Assembly: GCA_030587505.1 (NCBI GenBank)
Contig: JAUQYY010000390.1
Location: 1-9,446, forward strand
Length of the DNA stretch: 9,446 bases
Source: Candidatus Sigynarchaeota archaeon
Lineage (GTDB): Archaea; Asgardarchaeota; Jordarchaeia; Jordarchaeales; Jordarchaeaceae
Direction of reading: 5' to 3'
The position numbers were made by a program, and so were the translations under genes. Shown here one piece after another: positions 5,628 through 9,446 of this stretch; position 1 is the first letter of the stretch; the number at the start of each line of letters is the position of its first letter. The notes beneath the pieces are model-generated. The model saw only the letters and a program-made list of their open reading frames with translations. It did no database searches and was not told the DNA's origin.

Positions 5628-7694
5628 ATGAAGAATGATGCAGAAGGAACGGAAACCGAGAGAGGATCGCCTATAACTCTCCGTTCCATAGTCTACGGGA
5701 GTCTAGTGGGTGTACTGTACATTTTTCTGGCTGTTTATGTGAGTCTTAAGACCGGTGTGGTTTTTATCGGCGGGATGACCATACTGGGCTATATCCTTCT
5801 CTCGATACGGGGCAGGTATAACATAAAGGAAAACGTTGTTCTGAGCTCAATCGTGGACGGAACAGTCTGCGTGTCCGCGGGGGTGGTTGCTGGTCTGCCA
5901 GCCCTCGTCATATTCGCCGGCAGAACCCTGTACTATACACCAATAACCCTCGAACTCATTTTTACAATCTCAATCTTCGCGGGAGTCCTCGGAATATTTC
6001 TTCTACTCCCATTCAAGGAAGAGTTTTTGAAAATGCCATGGCCCCAGGTGGTGCCGCTCTACAAAACGATTGAAGGGTTGGGTGCGGAGGCATCCGCCAA
6101 GAATAGGCTTCTGAAATGGATGGGAATCTCCGCAGCGTACATCGGAGGAGTGCTGAGCATCAGCTACACGCTTCGAAGTGACCTGACAATTATACCCCCA
6201 ATGGAAACACTACCCAACTGGTGGACCAGGCTCGTCGACTTCGCCAAAACCTGGAACCCCCCACTCTATAATAATTTGAGCCAGATACAGACCGCTTACC
6301 AGTTCATTGGGCAGGCGATGGCTCCCAGTCCCCTACCAGGATTCATGGGAGTCTCGAACTCCCCGCTCATAGCCAGTATTGGATACTTCGTTGGTTGGAA
6401 AAGGGCGGCTATGATATTTCTGGGTGGCGTGTACTCCTTACTCGTGTGGGTGTTCTTCGAGAACCAGTTCTTACAGCCGGGGCGGTTCGTGGATTACGGC
6501 AGCCACATAAACCTACCCCAGATATTTTACCTGGCAATGGGAGTGCTCGTCGCCTTTCTCGCCTGGAGCTTCATCAAAGGTGCCTTAGAATGGTTGGACA
6601 ACAGAAAGAAGATGGGGGATCTACAGGCACAGTTAAAAGCTCAAAGCGGAGACCACGAAACCCGTCAGCTGGGAGAGGGTGAGGGTTTTTCATCAGCCCC
6701 CGTTATGAGTCTCTCTGAACAGATTAGGGCTCAGCTAAGTCAGGCCCGCCCCTTGATCAAGGATTGGCTCCGCCTAGCTGTAACCAAGTACAAGACTGTT
6801 CTGGCTGTCCTCGCGGTTTTCCTAGTGGGCAGTCTCCTGCTTTTCTATGTGTTTCAACCGTTCTATAACATTCGAATCAACCCCCTTTTTATGCTTCTGA
6901 GCGCACCGGCGCTGCTCATTTCCAGCTGGTGGAGCGCCATAACCCTTAGCGAAACAGGGTTTTTAACAGGATTTCTGACCGATCTGCTGGCGGTTCCCGC
7001 GATTTTGGCATTCGACATAAACTTTCCGAGCCTCATAGTTTTCTTCACACTGATGACCGTTATGCAGGCGTCGGCACTCAGGGTCATCGGCTGGTTAAAG
7101 GTGGGGCGAGAATTAAAAGTCAAGGACAGAACAGTGCTGATATCGGTTCTCTACGGAGTGCTCTTCGGCGCAATAGTTGGAAGCCTAATAGTTTTTCTAC
7201 TGTACGAAACCTACGGGTTCGGCACCTCCTACTTCCCAGCACCAACCGCAGCAATCACTGGAATCTTCTTCCTGTCCATACTGCAGTTCAAGGAGCTGGT
7301 TTTTCCATCCAGCACAATGTTTGCAACCCAGAGCCTAACCGCGGTCCAGCACTTTCAGCAGCTCTACCAGTACATCTTCCAACCCTACGTTCAGTACTAC
7401 CCCGCAGTATTTATGATTATAGGACTAATCGTAGGGTTGGTGTTGTCTAAACTGGACCTGTCACCAACATCCTTCCTCGTCGGCGTGCTTATTCCCCCCG
7501 CATACAGCTTCTCGATAATGCTCGGCGGGGGTCTAAACTACTACGTGTACAGAAAAAACAAGGAAAACACCGAAGAATACCTCGAGGAAGACTCAAGATA
7601 TCAACAGGCCCTCAGTGGCGTCAGCGCGGGCGAAGGACTGGTCTACCTGGTGTGGATAATGGTGACAACCATGCTGATGATGCTTGGAATCTGA
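5628..7694 (+). CDS. OPT-family (oligopeptide transporter) membrane protein
   Basis: This 688-aa integral membrane protein is best placed in the OPT family of secondary transporters, which take up peptides or metal-chelator complexes. It has many hydrophobic segments in two halves, separated by a hydrophilic loop at about 322-388. OPT-like features are PITLRSIVYGSLVG with YVSLKTG (15-43), ENVVLSSIVDGTVCVSAG with LPAL (68-93), LSPTSFLVGVLIPP with LGGGLNYY (611-639), and a C-terminal SGVSAGEGLVYL (663-674) resembling the family's closing AGEG motif. Length and two-halved topology fit the roughly 16-TM OPT fold. ATG 5628 is preceded by GGAG at 5614-5617. The substrate cannot be predicted. It is a single gene ending 30 bp from the convergent HAD gene. 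Third positions shift from mixed at the start toward A/C later. A generic membrane protein of another family is the main alternative. Confidence 0.75.
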   Translation: MKNDAEGTETERGSPITLRSIVYGSLVGVLYIFLAVYVSLKTGVVFIGGMTILGYILLSIRGRYNIKENVVLSSIVDGTVCVSAGVVAGLPALVIFAGRTLYYTPITLELIFTISIFAGVLGIFLLLPFKEEFLKMPWPQVVPLYKTIEGLGAEASAKNRLLKWMGISAAYIGGVLSISYTLRSDLTIIPPMETLPNWWTRLVDFAKTWNPPLYNNLSQIQTAYQFIGQAMAPSPLPGFMGVSNSPLIASIGYFVGWKRAAMIFLGGVYSLLVWVFFENQFLQPGRFVDYGSHINLPQIFYLAMGVLVAFLAWSFIKGALEWLDNRKKMGDLQAQLKAQSGDHETRQLGEGEGFSSAPVMSLSEQIRAQLSQARPLIKDWLRLAVTKYKTVLAVLAVFLVGSLLLFYVFQPFYNIRINPLFMLLSAPALLISSWWSAITLSETGFLTGFLTDLLAVPAILAFDINFPSLIVFFTLMTVMQASALRVIGWLKVGRELKVKDRTVLISVLYGVLFGAIVGSLIVFLLYETYGFGTSYFPAPTAAITGIFFLSILQFKELVFPSSTMFATQSLTAVQHFQQLYQYIFQPYVQYYPAVFMIIGLIVGLVLSKLDLSPTSFLVGVLIPPAYSFSIMLGGGLNYYVYRKNKENTEEYLEEDSRYQQALSGVSAGEGLVYLVWIMVTTMLMMLGI

Positions 7695-7724
7695 AGCGAA
7701 ACAAAGCAGAAAAGAAGTTAACGA

Positions 7725-8423
7725 TTATTCTGTTAACAGCTCAACCACTATTTCGGAAACATCTTTGAAAATAATGTCGGCTCCAGCCGATTTCAGCTCC
7801 TCGGCAGAATACCCTGAAGACAGAACCCCTATGGATTTTGCGCCCACGCTCCGCGCAGAGATAATGTCATTTGGGTGGTCCCCAACCACAATGGCCTCCT
7901 CGGCGCTAACTCCGAGAAGGGACAGAGTCTTGCGCAGGTGGAGCGGGTTGGGTTTAGGCCTCTCCACATCGTCCCTAGCAACGACAGCATCAAAAATGGA
8001 GCTGATGCCCAGCCGACTGAGGAGAGACGTAACAACAGAGTTCTTGTTCAGGGTAAAGACACCCAGTTTGAACCCTGTATCTTTGAGTTTGTGGAGAACC
8101 TCAGCCACCCCTGGAATAAGCGAGGTTTTACTAGCTGCCTCTAGCTCATACGCTTCGACGGTTTCGTCAACCTCCTTTATCATGCGGGCGATTTTCAGGC
8201 TGGAATCCTCCTGAGCCTGAATATAGGGAAAAGCCTTCTCAAGCATCTCAAGTATCGGCTGATCCAACGAGAGAATCGATCCTGGAACCCCATATTTCTT
8301 GAGAATATCTATCACGTCACGCCTCGCAGAAATGATGTCAATCTTAAAGTAGACAAGGGTACCGTCCCAATCGAAAACAAAAGCTTTCTTTCCAGCCAGT
8401 AAACTATCCCTGCCGCTGCGCAT
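7725..8423 (-). CDS. HAD-superfamily hydrolase, phosphoglycolate phosphatase-like
   Basis: This 232-aa cytoplasmic phosphatase of the haloacid dehalogenase superfamily has all four motifs. Motif I is FDWDGT, with the nucleophile D18 and acid D20. Motif II is FTLNKN (T124). Motif III is RPKPNP (K157). Motif IV is GDHPND (D182, D186). An inserted helical cap at about residues 30-100 matches subfamily I enzymes such as phosphoglycolate phosphatase (Gph) and pyrophosphatase PpaX. The substrate is unproven. The chosen start is ATG 8423; a TTG immediately upstream at 8426 is in frame but unnecessary. There is only a weak GGGTG well upstream, so the ribosome-binding site is poor. The likely box A is the A/T-rich element at 8481-8493 read leftwards. 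It converges with the transporter across 30 bp. Confidence 0.9.
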   Translation of the reverse strand: MRSGRDSLLAGKKAFVFDWDGTLVYFKIDIISARRDVIDILKKYGVPGSILSLDQPILEMLEKAFPYIQAQEDSSLKIARMIKEVDETVEAYELEAASKTSLIPGVAEVLHKLKDTGFKLGVFTLNKNSVVTSLLSRLGISSIFDAVVARDDVERPKPNPLHLRKTLSLLGVSAEEAIVVGDHPNDIISARSVGAKSIGVLSSGYSAEELKSAGADIIFKDVSEIVVELLTE

Positions 8424-8480
8424 CAATCAAACAACACCCGCAAAGTTGACGCTTTTTCTAACTTGTAAAGGCAAGCAGAA

Positions 8481-8493
8481 CTTTTAATTTTAT
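8481..8493. promoter_or_regulatory. Putative bidirectional box A between HAD gene and mini-ORF
   Basis: CTTTTAATTTTAT is TATA-like on both strands. Leftwards it would start the HAD transcript near 8460, about 38 bases before ATG 8423. Rightwards it would start a transcript at about 8510-8512, which coincides with ATG 8511 and would give a leaderless mRNA. Low-complexity A/T content makes either reading tentative. Confidence 0.4.
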
Positions 8494-8510
8494 CCATACT
8501 GTTTCGAGTG

Positions 8511-8624
8511 ATGGAACGCGGAACCATCTACCCCAACACTCACACTAGGCCACCGCGGTTAAACAGCTCTTTTGGTAGTGTAACACGGTGCAGCGTTGGT
8601 AGTGCTTTTCTCTCCGGGAACTAG
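8511..8624 (+). CDS. Possible leaderless 37-aa small protein, unknown
   Basis: I do not recognise this ORF. ATG 8511 to TAG 8622-8624 encodes 37 residues beginning MERGTIYPNT and ending SAFLSGN, with one Cys (27), four Arg in the first 26 residues, and Ser/Gly-rich repeats FGSV and VGSA. It has no ribosome-binding site. However, the TATA-like element at 8481-8491 lies at the distance expected for transcription to begin at the ATG itself, and leaderless mRNAs are common in many archaea. A stem at 8610-8636 followed by T-rich sequence overlaps its end. The same stretch could equally be a small noncoding RNA or just spacer. ORFs this short arise by chance. Confidence 0.25.
   Translation: MERGTIYPNTHTRPPRLNSSFGSVTRCSVGSAFLSGN
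8572..8604 (+). repeat. 9-bp direct repeat TTGGTAGTG, 24-bp period
   Basis: TTGGTAGTG occurs at 8572-8580 and again at 8596-8604. The 24-base period keeps the frame, so in the mini-ORF at 8511 it gives the similar peptides FGSV and VGSA. Part of it can also pair with CTACCCCAAC at 8528-8537 upstream (CTACC with GGTAG, AAC with GTT), so it could instead be a structural element of an RNA. Confidence 0.5.
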
Positions 8625-8643
8625 AAAAAGGGAGAGTTTGTTT
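8610..8643 (+). terminator. Hairpin plus T-rich tail, rightward terminator candidate
   Basis: CTCTCC at 8610-8615 pairs with GGAGAG at 8631-8636 around a 15-base loop, followed by TTTGTTT at 8637-8643. This is the order expected for a transcript coming from the left, such as one starting near 8511. For the leftward thioredoxin transcript, the T-run within the loop on the minus strand (CTTTTTC) could also act as a stop. Confidence 0.4.
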
Positions 8644-8652
8644 AAGAGTGTT

Positions 8653-9063
8653 TTATGAAGCTTTTATCCTGTCTAACAGTCTGTAAAGCTGATCATAACC
8701 CACAGCGCCCAAAATGCGTTCTACCGGCTTCCCCTGTTTAAAGATAATAAACGTTGGAACAGCAGTGATACCGAAGGCTCGCGCAACGCCCGGTTCCTCG
8801 TCTATATCAACCCTGCCGAAGATCACCTTACCAGCGAAGTCACCGGCTAATCGCTCAAAAATGGGCTCCATCATGCGGCAGGGGGCACACCACTGCGCCG
8901 AAAAGTCCACAATTACTGGAACCCTTGAGTTTTTTACCGTCTCCGCAAATTTTGTCGAGTTCAAGTGTATTACTCCCGTGGGGATTTGAGGTCTGGACTG
9001 TTGCTCCATAAGCTCTCTTAGTTTCTTCTCACGGATTTTTCTCAGTTCTGGGTCTTCTTCCAT
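8653..9063 (-). CDS. trxA: Thioredoxin with N-terminal extension
   Basis: Thioredoxin is a cytoplasmic disulfide reductase. The active site WCAPC has C59 and C62, in the context VDFSAQWCAPCRMM. The cis-proline is P103 in AVPTFIIF, and the later G119 and G122 region is also typical. The total is 136 aa against about 105-110 for classic thioredoxins. The extra 25-30 residues at the N-terminus are a charged helix, EEDPELRKIREKKLRELME, which resembles the N-terminal helix of archaeal PDCD5-like proteins and occurs, as I recall, on some archaeal thioredoxins. ATG 9063 is preceded by AGGGGGT, a fair ribosome-binding site, supporting the long form. No thioredoxin reductase is adjacent. Two dyads in the leader suggest regulation. 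Confidence 0.93.
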   Translation of the reverse strand: MEEDPELRKIREKKLRELMEQQSRPQIPTGVIHLNSTKFAETVKNSRVPVIVDFSAQWCAPCRMMEPIFERLAGDFAGKVIFGRVDIDEEPGVARAFGITAVPTFIIFKQGKPVERILGAVGYDQLYRLLDRIKAS

Positions 9064-9084
9064 GCTGGATACCCCCTTTTGGAT

Positions 9085-9100
9085 ATGAAAATTATTTCAT
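9085..9100 (-). promoter_or_regulatory. Dyad ATGAAA-ATTA-TTTCAT in thioredoxin leader
   Basis: A perfect 6-bp inverted repeat (9085-9090 and 9095-9100) around ATTA lies between the predicted transcription start (about 9120) and the ribosome-binding site. It could be an operator half-site pair or a weak RNA hairpin. It is A/T-rich, so chance is possible. Confidence 0.35.
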
Positions 9101-9102
9101 GA

Positions 9103-9123
9103 TTGTTCAATTATCGAGAACAA
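9103..9123 (-). promoter_or_regulatory. Dyad TTGTTC-N9-GAACAA over the predicted thioredoxin start site
   Basis: TTGTTC at 9103-9108 and GAACAA at 9118-9123 are perfect reverse complements, nine bases apart. The site covers the position where transcription from the box at 9143-9150 should begin, a usual place for an archaeal repressor to block RNA polymerase. It lies two bases from the dyad at 9085-9100, so two dimers could bind side by side. Confidence 0.4.
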
Positions 9124-9142
9124 CCTAACTACCAATTCCCAG

Positions 9143-9150
9143 TTTAAATA
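9143..9150 (-). promoter_or_regulatory. Putative box A of the thioredoxin gene
   Basis: On the minus strand this reads TATTTAAA, a strong archaeal TATA match, preceded by AAAA. It sets transcription start near 9120 and a leader of about 57 nt. Confidence 0.55.
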
Positions 9151-9155
9151 TTTTA

Positions 9156-9446
9156 CGCGTAACAAAAGAATTCACAGGTAATCATAACCAAACCGAAAAG
9201 CCCCCCCCCGCTCCACCACGAAGGAAAACACCCATATCCCAAACCACAGACACATCCACCAAGAAAAAGGAACAGCACAATCGAACCCACAAATGGGAAA
9301 TGAAAAACACCGCTTCCTCTGAAGCAAAACGAAAGGAACAGAATCTGAAAAAGGGGGCGAGACAGAGGGATGAGCCGCTGAGGAAAACGTCTAATCAATA
9401 TCCAAAGTTGAAAACGAAGGTTATGGAGAACACCACCCAGTTTTGA
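9156..9446. other. A/C-rich right end with no supported gene
   Basis: This region upstream of thioredoxin is A/C-rich on the plus strand (97 of 120 bases in 9181-9300). It contains a run of nine C at 9201-9209. On the minus strand 9398-9153 is open but translates to a biased F/L/G/C-rich string. On the plus strand ATG 9300 opens a 48-codon basic frame ending at the last base, without ribosome-binding site or promoter. I call neither. Confidence 0.6.

Noticed and set aside
7684..8214. Plus-strand 176-codon frame opposite the HAD gene
   Set aside because: Ser/Thr-rich shadow of a HAD gene that has all four catalytic motifs on the minus strand.
8500..8650. tRNA or C/D-box small RNA in the HAD-thioredoxin spacer
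   Set aside because: No T-loop GTTCNANNC sequence or acceptor pairing on either strand. GTGATGG at 8508 resembles a C box but no CTGA D box follows at a sensible distance.
9153..9398. Minus-strand 81-codon frame at the right end
   Set aside because: Low-complexity F/L/G/C-rich translation in an A/C-rich plus-strand region that spans the C9 run; no domain and it overlaps the thioredoxin promoter.
9300..9446. Plus-strand 48-aa basic ORF starting at ATG 9300 and ending at the last base
   Set aside because: No TATA-like box at the right distance, no ribosome-binding site beyond GGGA, and a Lys/Arg-rich translation expected from A-rich DNA. It could be revisited if conserved.
1..9446. CRISPR array, insertion sequence or integrase
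   Set aside because: No regularly spaced repeats of CRISPR length, no transposase-like protein and no terminal inverted repeats were seen.

Overview
The window looks like a piece of an archaeal chromosome. The evidence is a gene for ribosomal protein S17e (found only in archaea and eukaryotes), adjacent hdrC and hdrB genes for the soluble type of heterodisulfide reductase, Shine-Dalgarno sites of the GGAGG/GGTGA type, and TTTTAAG/TTTATAA box-A promoters. Frequent GTG and TTG starts and the mix of Hdr subunits with a UroD-type methyltransferase-like protein would suit an anaerobic Thermoproteota lineage such as Bathyarchaeia. That placement is inference; no rRNA or other phylogenetic marker besides S17e is present.

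Layout, left to right. Positions 1-339 are a very A/C-rich leader with one promoter-like box. hdrC (340-903) and hdrB (890-1789) overlap by 14 nt and are translationally coupled. A T-rich terminator region follows, then rps17e (2042-2380), which appears to start at CTG and has a long acidic tail. After a second G/T-rich spacer comes a radical SAM/SPASM-like protein (2589-3665). It converges, with a 4-bp gap, on a minus-strand metallophosphoesterase (3670-4389). The phosphoesterase is divergent from a UroD-family protein (4474-5517), and a 20-bp dyad sits in the shared promoter. An OPT-family transporter (5628-7694) follows, with a strong hairpin in its leader. It converges on a minus-strand HAD phosphatase (7725-8423). 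The spacer 8424-8652 holds a promoter-like box that could fire both ways, a possible leaderless 37-aa ORF and a terminator-like hairpin. A minus-strand thioredoxin (8653-9063) has two dyads in its leader. The right end (about 9156-9446) is A/C-rich with no gene I can support.

How the genes fit together: only hdrCB is a clear operon. HdrC carries two [4Fe-4S] clusters that would pass electrons between an HdrA encoded elsewhere and the cysteine-rich catalytic subunit HdrB. Thioredoxin is a second thiol/disulfide redox protein. The UroD-like protein could be a corrinoid-linked methyltransferase, but nothing next to it proves this. The rest are single-gene units. I see no CRISPR array, insertion sequence, tRNA, rRNA or integrase.

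The most unusual feature is compositional. The plus strand is A/C-rich at the left end, flips to strongly G/T-rich inside hdrC (around 480-560), stays so to about 4.4 kb whichever strand the gene is on, and drifts back to A/C-rich by the right end. All five start codons assigned inside or at the edge of the G/T-rich stretch are non-ATG. I found no clear new multi-gene system. The best candidates for new biology are the S17e CTG start and acidic tail, the possible leaderless mini-gene at 8511, and the regulatory dyads.
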